Shown here piece by piece: positions 1 through 6,188 of a stretch of DNA of 11,168 bases. Source of the DNA: an uncultured Clostridia bacterium (GTDB lineage: Bacteria > Bacillota > Clostridia > Oscillospirales > CAG-272). Location: the NCBI GenBank assembly GCA_937892405.1, contig CALAFS010000093.1, forward strand, positions 1-11,168. The letters are read 5' to 3'. The stretch's first letter is position 1. Each line of letters starts with the position of its first letter. Under the pieces are notes generated by a model, which was given only the letters and a program-made list of their open reading frames with translations, was not told the DNA's origin and made no database searches. The position numbers and the translations under genes were made by a program.

Positions 1-99
1 ACCGGAAATTGCACCGGATTGTAAATAATTGTGTGCGGTATACTCGATTTTCTTATGATCGAGCAGACGCATGACATTGGTTTTCTCTTCCTGTTTCAT
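1..99 (-). CDS. ybaK: Cys-tRNA(Pro) deacylase YbaK, N-terminal fragment
   Basis: This gene runs off the left edge of the window; only its first 33 codons are visible. The start MKQEEKTNVMRLLDHKKIEY, followed by a segment ending near SGAISG, matches the N-terminus of the YbaK/EbsC family, which I recognise from the EKTNVMRLLD and KKIEY blocks. Members of this family act in the cytoplasm and hydrolyse Cys-tRNA(Pro) mischarged by prolyl-tRNA synthetase. The ATG at 97-99 (read on the minus strand) has a GGGA about 6 nt upstream. The catalytic lysine region lies outside the window, so activity cannot be judged. The gene diverges from the MATE exporter and has its own promoter at 199-227, which leaves a leader of about 90 nt. 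Confidence 0.8.
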   Translation of the reverse strand, partial: MKQEEKTNVMRLLDHKKIEYTAHNYLQSGAISG

Positions 100-144
100 G
101 TGATTTCCCGACTTCCTTCATGTCTTTTTACTATGCTTTTGGAA

Positions 145-187
145 CGGAGATTTTCGCTTTTTTGAAGCGCGGAATCTCCGCTTTTTT
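145..187 (+). terminator. Nested hairpin followed by T6, in the ybaK leader
   Basis: The outer arms CGGAGATT (145-152) and AATCTCCG (173-180) enclose an inner CGCTT/AAGCG stem (155-159 and 165-169). On the plus strand this is followed by C and six T, as in an intrinsic terminator, but no plus-strand gene reads into it from within the window. On the minus strand it sits in the 5' leader of ybaK and lacks a T-run. It could stop antisense transcription into ybaK or act as a leader structure. Confidence 0.45.
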
Positions 188-198
188 CGTGCGGTTTC

Positions 199-227
199 AG
201 TATAGCATAAATTTCCCCAAAAGGCAA
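199..227 (-). promoter_or_regulatory. Promoter of ybaK
   Basis: Read on the minus strand, TTGCCT (227-222) and TATACT (204-199) are separated by 17 nt. This is a good housekeeping-type promoter pointing at ybaK. Confidence 0.65.
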
Positions 228-248
228 GAAAAATTTTTGAAAAACCGA

Positions 249-277
249 TTGACAAACGCCCCGCCCTTGTGTATAAT
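249..277 (+). promoter_or_regulatory. Consensus promoter of the MATE exporter gene
   Basis: TTGACA (249-254) and TATAAT (272-277) are separated by exactly 17 nt, a perfect consensus promoter. Transcription should start near 284, giving a leader of about 47 nt before the ATG at 331. No operator-like repeat is visible between it and the gene, which suggests substantial constitutive expression. Confidence 0.85.
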
Positions 278-330
278 CGACTTGACGAAAAAAGAAGAAA
301 AACACCTTTTTATCATCAGAGGATTCCGGT

Positions 331-1797
331 ATGAAAAAAGCAAAAACCGACAGACAAGCACGCCGCGTCGAACCCACCGATCTGACAGTCGGATCGTCCG
401 CGGGCACCATTGTCCGTTTTTCTCTCCCTGTCATTCTTTCTTATTTCTTACAACAGGTTTATACATTGAGCGACGCGGTGATCGTCGGGCAGACACTGAC
501 TGCCGACGAGGTCGCCGGGGTCAACGACACGGGCGCGCTGATTTTCATCTTTTTACAGTTCGCCTTCGGTGTGAGTGCGGGGTTCTGCGTCGTGACCGGG
601 TGTCGGGTCGGCGCGCGGGACGATGCGGGCGTGCGGCGCTCTCTTGCGACGCAGATCTACCTTTCCGCGGCGCTGACGGTGATCCTGACCGGGGTGGCGC
701 TGTTACTTCTGAATCCGCTCCTCGCATGGATCCATGTGACACCCGACAATCCGTCGGTCTATCGGGCGGCGTACACTTATTGCGCCTTGATTTTTGCGGG
801 GATCGGTGCACAGCTGTTCTATAATTTCATCTGCTCGTTTTTGCGCAGTCTCGGCGATTCGGTGACGCCCCTTTTGTTTCTGCTCTTCTCGACAGTGCTG
901 AATGTGGGGCTTGATCTCTGTTTTATCATTGTTTTCCGTATGGGTGTTGCCGGTGCCGCGATCGCCACGGTGCTGGCACAGCTCATCAGTACGATCGCCT
1001 GCTTCATCTATACCTTTATCCGCTATCCGCAGGTGCGCCTTCATAAAGAGGATTGGCGCGTGACGCGGGCGGACATCTCGGTTCATCTGACGCGGGGAAT
1101 TCCCCTCGGACTTCAGTTTTCGGTTCTCGCGATCGGTATCATCACGATGCAGGCGGGCGTTGTAAAGTTCGACATGTCGGACGGCGTCATCGTGTCGAAC
1201 GCGGCACAGAACGGTTTCGGCGCCGCAAACAAGATGGTGAATCTGATCTATACTCCGATATCGGGACTCGGGACGGCGATGACGAGCTTCACCGCGCAGA
1301 ACCTCGGGGCGGGGAAGTTCGATCGGATCCGACGCGGCACTTTTCAGGCGCTCGGCATGATGGTCGTGACGGTTGCCGTCTCGGTCGCGATCGGGCTTGC
1401 CTGCACCATCGGCGGGGGGTACCTCTATTTCTTCCTGAGTGCCGATAAGGTCACGGCGGAAACCATTCGCTACGGGAACACGCTGCTCTATGTAGATTTT
1501 GCGATGTTTCTTTTCCTCGGCTTCATCTTCGTGGTGCGCAACGCCGTGCAGGGCATCGGAAAATCGGAATTCGTCCTTGCGGCGGGCGGCGCGGAGCTTG
1601 TCGCACGGATTCTGGTATGCACTTTCCTTCCTGCCGCCTTCGCGGGCGGAGAGGTGAGCGCGGCGGCACCCGCGATCGCGTTTTATGCGCTCTGCGCCGC
1701 AGATCCGTGCGCGTGGATCGCCTCGGACCTTGTGCTGACCATTCCCTTTATCCGCAACATCTGCCGCATGGATTATCGGTATGCGGTAAAAAAGTAA
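331..1797 (+). CDS. MATE-family multidrug/metabolite efflux transporter
   Basis: This is a 488-residue polytopic inner-membrane protein, close to the usual MATE length of about 450 residues with 12 helices. MATE proteins export drugs or metabolites using a sodium or proton gradient. Visible hallmarks are the first helix region near residues 27-50 (IVRFSLPVILSYFLQQVY), the LRSLGDSVTPLLFLL block near 171-185 followed by LNVGLDLCFI, and AQNLGAGK at 322-329, which opens the second-half repeat loop. The N-terminal 20 residues are basic and polar, as expected for a cytoplasmic tail. AGAGGA (318-323) sits 7 nt before the ATG. The gene is monocistronic and ends 2 nt from the convergent SLOG gene, so any terminator would have to lie inside that neighbour. 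The substrate cannot be inferred; neither flanking gene suggests one. Confidence 0.92.
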   Translation: MKKAKTDRQARRVEPTDLTVGSSAGTIVRFSLPVILSYFLQQVYTLSDAVIVGQTLTADEVAGVNDTGALIFIFLQFAFGVSAGFCVVTGCRVGARDDAGVRRSLATQIYLSAALTVILTGVALLLLNPLLAWIHVTPDNPSVYRAAYTYCALIFAGIGAQLFYNFICSFLRSLGDSVTPLLFLLFSTVLNVGLDLCFIIVFRMGVAGAAIATVLAQLISTIACFIYTFIRYPQVRLHKEDWRVTRADISVHLTRGIPLGLQFSVLAIGIITMQAGVVKFDMSDGVIVSNAAQNGFGAANKMVNLIYTPISGLGTAMTSFTAQNLGAGKFDRIRRGTFQALGMMVVTVAVSVAIGLACTIGGGYLYFFLSADKVTAETIRYGNTLLYVDFAMFLFLGFIFVVRNAVQGIGKSEFVLAAGGAELVARILVCTFLPAAFAGGEVSAAAPAIAFYALCAADPCAWIASDLVLTIPFIRNICRMDYRYAVKK

Positions 1798-1799
1798 AG

Positions 1800-2237
1800 T
1801 TATACGAAAGACTCACGCCCGAGATAAATGATGTTCTTGTTCTTCCGTTTTGCATAGCGGAGCGAAGACGCGGCACCGCCGAAGCTATGCAGAACATAGG
1901 AGACGACGACATCGGATTGATCAATCATCCACTTGTTCCGCTTGGAGATTGCATACCGTTTCGGCACCGTTTCAAGCGGCGGATATACGGATTCGTCATA
2001 CAGTCCCGTATCATAAAACCTGTCAAGATAAGGAATCACGAGAACCGATCGGATCTCAGGGTTCCTTTCTTTTATATTTTGCACGACCTTCGCCGCGAGA
2101 AGATCGAAGTTTCCGTAACCGCCGAGGTAAAATTGCGTGGCACCCGCTTCAATGAGTCCGGTGACGCAGGCGGACAGTTTATCAAACAGTGCCTGATCAC
2201 AAATTGTGTCCCCGTGACCGCAAAATGTTACTTTCAT
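1800..2237 (-). CDS. SLOG/DUF1273-like small cytoplasmic protein
   Basis: This 145-residue soluble protein begins MKVTFCGHGD and contains LGGYGNFD (38-45), VLVIPY (65-70), RNKWMIDQSDVVVSYV (100-115) and SFGGA (118-122). The early GH, the GGYGNFD glycine loop and the late SDVVVSYV..FGGA strand-loop resemble DUF1273/YpsA-like members of the SLOG superfamily. These are Rossmann-type proteins thought to bind nucleotides or nucleotide-derived ligands; the cellular role of this branch is unknown. I chose the ATG at 2235-2237 because GGAG lies upstream at normal spacing and MKVTF begins the first beta strand; an upstream in-frame ATG at 2282 would place the promoter inside the gene. Its promoter carries a palindrome at the likely start site, and a ribbon-helix-helix gene lies directly opposite. 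Confidence 0.72.
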   Translation of the reverse strand: MKVTFCGHGDTICDQALFDKLSACVTGLIEAGATQFYLGGYGNFDLLAAKVVQNIKERNPEIRSVLVIPYLDRFYDTGLYDESVYPPLETVPKRYAISKRNKWMIDQSDVVVSYVLHSFGGAASSLRYAKRKNKNIIYLGRESFV

Positions 2238-2255
2238 ATTTTCTCCGAAATTTTG

Positions 2256-2274
2256 TAGATATACTGTATATCTA
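2256..2274. promoter_or_regulatory. Candidate operator: 8-bp-arm palindrome at the SLOG-gene start site
   Basis: TAGATATA (2256-2263), a CTG centre and TATATCTA (2267-2274) form a perfect inverted repeat. It begins at the last base of the minus-strand -10 box and covers the expected transcription start of the 1800-2237 gene. This is a typical repressor position. The divergent ribbon-helix-helix protein is the nearest candidate to bind it; that link is inference. Confidence 0.45.
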
Positions 2275-2301
2275 TTATACACATATCAAAGCGAATTTCA
2301 A
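2274..2301 (-). promoter_or_regulatory. Promoter of the SLOG-like gene
   Basis: Read on the minus strand, TTGAAA (2301-2296) and TATAAT (2279-2274) are separated by 16 nt. This is a near-consensus promoter, about 30-40 nt upstream of the chosen start codon. No equally good promoter was found for the opposing gene at 2339. Confidence 0.65.
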
Positions 2302-2338
2302 GTAAAATAAGCATAAAATATGTTTATGGAGCTGAAAT

Positions 2339-2545
2339 ATGAGCGTAAAAAGCGTATCTATCCGAATTGAGGAAGAAATGCTCGCGAAACTTTCATCGGT
2401 GGCGGCGTATGAGGGACGAACACTGAATAGTCAGGTGTTGGTTCTGATCCGTGACGCGATCAAAAATTTTGAGGCAAAGAACGGTCCGATTGAGATGAAG
2501 ATTCTTCCCGAAAACAATGTAAAACCGGAGAGAAAGAAAAAGTGA
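2339..2545 (+). CDS. Ribbon-helix-helix (Arc-type) DNA-binding protein
   Basis: This is a 68-residue protein with the layout of an Arc/MetJ ribbon-helix-helix repressor. A short strand of alternating residues (KSVSIRI, 4-10) would form the DNA-contacting sheet. Helix A (EEEMLAKLSSVAAYEG, 11-26) and helix B beginning TLNSQVLVLIRDAIKNFE (28-45) follow, with a lysine-rich tail. Such proteins dimerise and bind short palindromic operators. GGAG (2328-2331) lies 7 nt before the ATG. A strong terminator follows directly, so it is monocistronic. It diverges from the SLOG-like gene, whose promoter bears a palindrome, so it may regulate that gene and itself. It could instead be an orphan antitoxin-like regulator, but no toxin ORF sits beside it. 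Confidence 0.75.
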   Translation: MSVKSVSIRIEEEMLAKLSSVAAYEGRTLNSQVLVLIRDAIKNFEAKNGPIEMKILPENNVKPERKKK

Positions 2546-2550
2546 TGATG

Positions 2551-2589
2551 AAAGAACCGCTGACGCGTCGGGCGTCGGCGGTTCTTTTT
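2551..2589 (+). terminator. Strong intrinsic terminator of the RHH gene
   Basis: 16-nt arms (2551-2566 and 2572-2587), with one G-U wobble and a 5-nt loop, are followed by a T-run. The stem begins AAAGAACCGC and ends GCGGTTCTTT. It lies 5 nt after the stop codon. Confidence 0.88.
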
Positions 2590-2605
2590 CTGTGAAAATC
2601 TGTGT

Positions 2606-2647
2606 GTTTGCGGTGATATTTCGTATATCACCCTTTTTACCGCAAAC
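2606..2647 (+). terminator. Second hairpin with alternative pairings
   Basis: GGTGATAT (2612-2619) pairs with ATATCACC (2625-2632) and is followed by C and TTTTT, like a terminator. An outer pair, GTTTGCGGT (2606-2614) with ACCGCAAAC (2639-2647), shares bases with the inner stem, so the two full helices partly compete. It lies upstream of the promoter at 2675-2703 and so cannot be in the leader made from that promoter. It most likely backs up the first terminator. Confidence 0.5.
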
Positions 2648-2674
2648 GATGTTTTTACGGAAGCGCGAAGGTAC

Positions 2675-2703
2675 TTGCATTTTCTGTCGGAATGTGCTAT
2701 GAT
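2675..2703 (+). promoter_or_regulatory. Promoter of the isomerase-dehydrogenase operon
   Basis: TTGCAT (2675-2680) and TATGAT (2698-2703) have a 17-nt spacer. The leader would be about 30 nt. No clear operator repeat surrounds it. Confidence 0.7.
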
Positions 2704-2740
2704 AAAGGCAACTACATTTATCGAACGGGGAGAGAAAACC

Positions 2741-3658
2741 ATGAAAATCGGATTGACAAGTTACAGTCTCAACGAAGACATTACCACAGGAAAAAAATCC
2801 ATTCTGGACGCGATGCGTTTTGCGGCAGAGAACGGGGCGGAGCACATGGAGATTGTGCCCTTCGGGTTCACGCTTCACGATGACAAGACGGGAGAATTCA
2901 ACGAGCCGCTGATCGCTGAGATCCGCTCTCTGTCCGCGGCGCTGTCCCTGCCGCTCTCAAACTATGCGGTGCTGGCAAACCTCCTGTCGGACGACGCGGG
3001 GGAGAGACGCGCGGAGGTCGAGCGGCTGAAGCGGCACATTGATGTGGCGCACAAGCTCGGCGTGCCGATGATGCGGCATGATATTTCCTCCTTCCGCCGT
3101 CCTCTGGAGCTGAATACGCCGCTGGCGTTTGAAAAATATTTCCCCTACGCGGTCGAGGGCGCGCGGGAGCTGGCGGATTACGCGGCGGGGTACGGCATCA
3201 CCACCCTGCTCGAAAATCACGGCTTCTTTGTCAACGGCTCGGATCGTGTGCTCAGAATCGTGGACGCCGTCGGACGGGAGAATTACGGACTTCTTCTCGA
3301 TACGGGAAACTTTGCCTGCGTCGATGAAAATCCGCTCGTGGCAGTGAAGAAATGTGCCCCCTATGTGAAGATGGTGCATCTGAAGGACTTCTACATCCGT
3401 CCTGCCGATCGGCTGACGGGTGTCGGCGGGCTCTTCCGCTGTGATGCCGGCTCGTGGTTCTCGACCAACTCGGGCGAGTACATGCTGCGCGGGTCGATCC
3501 TCGCGCAGGGCGATCTCGATGTGTGGAACACATTGAAGATCATCCGCGACTGCGGGTATGACGGGTATGTTTCGGTGGAGTTCGAGGGCATGGAGAACGG
3601 CGAGACCGGCAGTATCGTCGGCATGAATGCCGCACGCCATATTCTCGCGCATGTGTAA
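2741..3658 (+). CDS. Sugar phosphate isomerase/epimerase, xylose isomerase-like TIM barrel
   Basis: This 305-residue protein has the AP-endonuclease-family-2/xylose isomerase-like barrel fold (IolE/IolI/UlaE-type). Family members interconvert sugars, keto-inositols or their phosphates using a divalent metal. The first strand is MKIGLTSYS. The four expected metal ligands are visible: E158 in LLENHG, D187 in LLLDTGNF, H213 in VKMVHLKD and E280 in SVEFEG. GGGGAGAG (2727-2734) lies 6 nt before the ATG; an earlier in-frame ATG at 2675 falls in the -35 box and is rejected. The gene overlaps the downstream dehydrogenase by 8 nt, so isomerisation and redox of the same carbohydrate are likely coupled. 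The exact substrate cannot be read from sequence. Confidence 0.85.
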   Translation: MKIGLTSYSLNEDITTGKKSILDAMRFAAENGAEHMEIVPFGFTLHDDKTGEFNEPLIAEIRSLSAALSLPLSNYAVLANLLSDDAGERRAEVERLKRHIDVAHKLGVPMMRHDISSFRRPLELNTPLAFEKYFPYAVEGARELADYAAGYGITTLLENHGFFVNGSDRVLRIVDAVGRENYGLLLDTGNFACVDENPLVAVKKCAPYVKMVHLKDFYIRPADRLTGVGGLFRCDAGSWFSTNSGEYMLRGSILAQGDLDVWNTLKIIRDCGYDGYVSVEFEGMENGETGSIVGMNAARHILAHV

Positions 3659-4454
3659 GATAAGATACGCACTTGTGACCGGTGCCGCGGGCGGCATGGG
3701 ACGCGCGGTATCGCGCGCCCTTGCGGCGGACGGCTGGTTTGTCTTCGCGCTTGATCTTACCCCTCGGGAGAGGGAAGAGAACATCCTCCCGATTACGGCG
3801 GATCTGACCGATGAGGAGAGCGTCAGGGAGGCATATGCGAAGGTCGCCGCCGTGACGGACAGACTCGACGCGGTGCTCCATTTTGCAGGGACCTATATGC
3901 TTGATTCCTTGGTCGAGATGGAGAGCGCCGCGTTTGATAAAATCCTGCGGGTGAATCTCTATTCCGCTTATTTTGTAAATAAAACTTTCCTTCCAATGAT
4001 GAAAAACGGAACGAAAGTGCTGATGACGACCAGCGAGCTTGCTCCGCTCGATCCGCTCCCCTTCACGGGAGTTTATGCCGTGACAAAGGGCGCTCTCGAT
4101 AAATATGCCTACTCCCTCCGCATGGAGCTTCAGCTCCTCGGAATCTCGGTTTCGGTTCTTCGCGCCGGGGCGGTGAAGACGGGCATGCTCGGCGCGTCCG
4201 TTGCCGCGCTCGACACCTTTTGCGAAAAAACGGAGCACTATCGCACCGGTGCAAAGCGCTTTCACGACATCGTCGACCGCGTGGAAGCGAAGAGCGTCCC
4301 GCCCGAAGCGGTCGCGAAAAAGGTCAGGAAAATCCTCGCGAAAAAACACCCCGCCTTCGCCTATTCGATCAATCGGAATCCCGCCCTGCGTCTTCTCTCC
4401 CTCCTTCCGAAGCGCCTTCAATGCGCGATCATACGAAAGATACTGAAAGGATGA
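3651..4454 (+). CDS. Short-chain dehydrogenase/reductase (SDR)
   Basis: This is a 267-residue classical SDR acting as an NAD(P)-dependent oxidoreductase. TGAAGGMG (10-17) is the cofactor loop, D35 after the second strand suggests NAD preference, and HFAG (77-80) stands where NNAG is usual. N102, S128, Y142 and K146 form the catalytic tetrad; the YxxxK motif is YAVTK. The C-terminal 25 residues are basic and hydrophobic (ALRLLSLLPKRL) and might touch the membrane. I chose the ATG at 3651, which overlaps the previous stop and puts the cofactor loop at the usual distance; an in-frame ATG at 3627 would add 8 residues. No strong ribosome site precedes either, so translational coupling is likely. 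The substrate is probably the isomerase's product or precursor. No clear terminator follows the stop. Confidence 0.87.
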   Translation: MCKIRYALVTGAAGGMGRAVSRALAADGWFVFALDLTPREREENILPITADLTDEESVREAYAKVAAVTDRLDAVLHFAGTYMLDSLVEMESAAFDKILRVNLYSAYFVNKTFLPMMKNGTKVLMTTSELAPLDPLPFTGVYAVTKGALDKYAYSLRMELQLLGISVSVLRAGAVKTGMLGASVAALDTFCEKTEHYRTGAKRFHDIVDRVEAKSVPPEAVAKKVRKILAKKHPAFAYSINRNPALRLLSLLPKRLQCAIIRKILKG

Positions 4455-4469
4455 AATGCGGAAGTTAGG

Positions 4470-4504
4470 GAATGCAGAATTCAGAATTATGAATGAAGAA
4501 TTGA
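4470..4504. repeat. Five tandem heptads of GAAT-type units
   Basis: Five consecutive 7-nt units each begin GAAT: GAATGCA, GAATTCA, GAATTAT, GAATGAA, GAATTGA. They start 15 nt after the SDR stop. The repeat is degenerate but in perfect 7-nt register. Confidence 0.6.
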
Positions 4505-4647
4505 TTGATTTCACCGCATGGCGCAAAAAGAGAATCGTGCACTGCAATTTCTGCCTTGCAGGGGGCGGCTCCGCACGCTTTGCCTTCTATTATGTAAGTA
4601 TTTGAGGTATTTTCTTGCCAAAGAATAAAAATCGTAAAGTAAAAAGC

Positions 4648-4695
4648 TAATGCAAGGGGAGACGGTACGATTTCGTACCGTCTCCCCTTGCATTA
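4648..4695. repeat. Perfect palindrome with 23-nt arms and 2-nt centre
   Basis: The arms 4648-4670 and 4673-4695 are exact reverse complements around a TT centre. The left arm runs from TAATGCAAGG to GGTACGA. The RNA would fold as a stem of about 22 bp with a 4-nt loop. On the minus strand it is followed by GC and TTTTT, terminator-like; on the plus strand no T-run follows. It may be a miniature mobile-type repeat, a terminator or an RNA element. Confidence 0.7.
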
Positions 4696-4786
4696 TGTCG
4701 GTATGTCGAAACGGAAGGGACGCCCGAAAAGCGGCGACGGTAAAAAACGGGAGCAGATGCAAAAGCAAAAAAGAAGGAAAACATCG

Positions 4787-4809
4787 GCTTGCGTATAGGC
4801 AGGCTTTTT
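4787..4809 (+). terminator. Weak hairpin plus T5
   Basis: GCTTGC (4787-4792) pairs with GCAGGC (4799-4804), including one G-U pair, across a 6-nt loop and is followed by TTTTT. It lies about 25 nt upstream of the next promoter, so it may block readthrough from the left. Confidence 0.35.
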
Positions 4810-4835
4810 ATTATCAAACAAAATTATATATTTTC

Positions 4836-4864
4836 TTGCAATTGGCGGGGAAATATGGTATACT
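4836..4864 (+). promoter_or_regulatory. Promoter of the membrane-HAD / hydrolase / merR unit
   Basis: TTGCAA (4836-4841) and TATACT (4859-4864) are separated by 17 nt. The leader would be about 70 nt. It is the only good promoter seen for the three genes from 4944 to 7894. Confidence 0.7.
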
Positions 4865-4943
4865 GAATGTGAGAGTGATTCGACAAAGATCGCGCTTTGA
4901 GGGACACTTTCAAACCATTCGATGATATGACAAGGAGAGACAC

Positions 4944-6131
4944 ATGGAACCGAACGAAAAACGGCTTGACTATCTGATGGCAACGCATGCGTCGGTCAGA
5001 AGCGAAATTGAGATGAGAATCGGAGAGCGGGACTCTTTCGCCATTCAGTTCCTCGCGTCCGGTGGGGCGGCGCTCGCGCTCGGGTGGCTGGACTTTGCTT
5101 TTGCGCCCTTTTTGTTTTTCCTGCTTCCTCTGATTACCCTCTTTTTCTCGGTGCAGATCTTATATTCTTATACCATTCATGACCGGTGTCATCGCTTTCT
5201 GACCGAGGAGATCGAGCCGGCGATCGCCGCACTTCTGAACTTTGGGGTATATGACAAGGATCGGTTGATGTGGGAGAGCTATTGCAAGACCGAGGCGAAG
5301 AAAAGAGCGATACGCACACCGGGAATCCGCAAGGGATTTTTCGAGAAATTTTCGCTTTTGGTGCCGTTGTTCGCGTGCGGGCTGTTTCTTCTTGTCTCAC
5401 TGGAGCGGCATGTGTTCCCCGAGGGCTCCGCGGCGCCTTACATTATCGCGGGCGTGGGCTTTGTTTTGCTTCAGACGCTGAATACGACGGTGATTTTATC
5501 CTTTAACAAAACCGCCGATCGGAAAACGGTGGAAAATCTCGCAAAGCGCGACTGGTTTTCCGAAAAACCGAAGGACAAGCAAAAGAAACGCGTGATCTTT
5601 CTCGACCGCGACGGCACGGTGCATAAGGACAAGGTCAACACGCACAGAATCGAGGATCTGGAATATTTCGATGACACCTTTTCGGCGGTGAAGTCTCTGT
5701 ATGATCTCGGTTTTTCCATCGTGCTCGTTACCAACCAGGACGGGATCGCGCGCGGGCTGTATACCGAGGAGGAGATGCACGCCTTTCATCAGAAGATCAT
5801 CGCGGATTTCAAAGAGCACGGGATCGACATTGCGGCAATTTATTATTCGCCGTATACGAAATACGATGACGCGTACTCCTTCAAGCCGAATCCCGGCATG
5901 CTCCTTCGTGCAAAATATGAGCTGAACATCGCGATGGAAGGCAGTTTTATGATCGGCGATCAGGTGAGCGACATCGTCGCGGCATATCGCGCGAAGGTGC
6001 CGTCCGTTTTTGTGACGACGGGAATCTATAAAGAAGATTACAGCGCGGATCCTGCATATATCGACCTCGCGCCGCCGACCTTCCCGACGCTGACGGCGTG
6101 CGCGGACTATATCAAAAAGACGATTTCCTGA
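4944..6131 (+). CDS. Four-TM membrane domain fused to a HAD-IIIA (HisB/GmhB-type) phosphatase
   Basis: This is a 395-residue two-part protein. Residues 1-200 hold four hydrophobic segments, roughly 31-50, 52-75, 135-153 and 163-187. A charged stretch (76-131) lies between the pairs. The opening, RLDYLMATHASVRSEIEMRI, resembles a widespread membrane family of unknown function. Residues 215-395 form a HAD phosphatase: motif I is DRDGT (221-225, nucleophile D221 and acid D223), motif II VTNQDG (T263), the motif III lysine is K314 in FKPNPGM, and motif IV is GDQVSD (338-343). The order and spacing fit heptose-bisphosphate or histidinol-phosphate phosphatases, but the cysteine/histidine zinc loop is absent (YYSPYTKYDD at that place). 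With four helices, both ends should be cytoplasmic. AAGGAGAGA (4932-4940) precedes the ATG. The substrate is unknown. Confidence 0.82.
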   Translation: MEPNEKRLDYLMATHASVRSEIEMRIGERDSFAIQFLASGGAALALGWLDFAFAPFLFFLLPLITLFFSVQILYSYTIHDRCHRFLTEEIEPAIAALLNFGVYDKDRLMWESYCKTEAKKRAIRTPGIRKGFFEKFSLLVPLFACGLFLLVSLERHVFPEGSAAPYIIAGVGFVLLQTLNTTVILSFNKTADRKTVENLAKRDWFSEKPKDKQKKRVIFLDRDGTVHKDKVNTHRIEDLEYFDDTFSAVKSLYDLGFSIVLVTNQDGIARGLYTEEEMHAFHQKIIADFKEHGIDIAAIYYSPYTKYDDAYSFKPNPGMLLRAKYELNIAMEGSFMIGDQVSDIVAAYRAKVPSVFVTTGIYKEDYSADPAYIDLAPPTFPTLTACADYIKKTIS

Positions 6132-6188
6132 CGGCACCGACGGAACATCGGAAGAAAATACGAAACGAAAGTTTCCGGGAAAAACAAA

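Larger units (their letters stand above)
4455..4943. other. 489-nt gene-poor spacer with repeats
   Basis: I find no convincing gene here. The left third contains an AT-rich heptad repeat (4470-4504) and a short C-rich stretch around 4550-4590 with CTGCAA/TTGCAG arms. The centre carries a long perfect palindrome (4648-4695). The right third has a 31-codon basic reading frame without a ribosome site (4703-4798), a weak hairpin plus T5 (4787-4809), and the promoter and leader of the gene at 4944. The mixture looks like the degenerate intergenic repeats common in uncultured Clostridia, from memory rather than a search. Confidence 0.6.

Noticed and set aside
120..824. Plus-strand open frame overlapping the MATE gene
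   Set aside because: It crosses the ybaK and MATE promoters and turns into an Arg-rich shadow of the MATE gene.
3540..4547. Open frame of 335 codons on the minus strand opposite the SDR gene
   Set aside because: It is antisense to a complete SDR with an intact catalytic tetrad, and no domain is recognisable in the translation.
4648..4695. CRISPR or insertion-sequence end
   Set aside because: There is only one copy in the window, with no spacer/repeat periodicity and no transposase or matching second end.
4650..4925. 91-codon plus-strand frame starting in the large palindrome
   Set aside because: Its start lies in the repeat, it has no ribosome site, and it runs through the promoter of the next gene.
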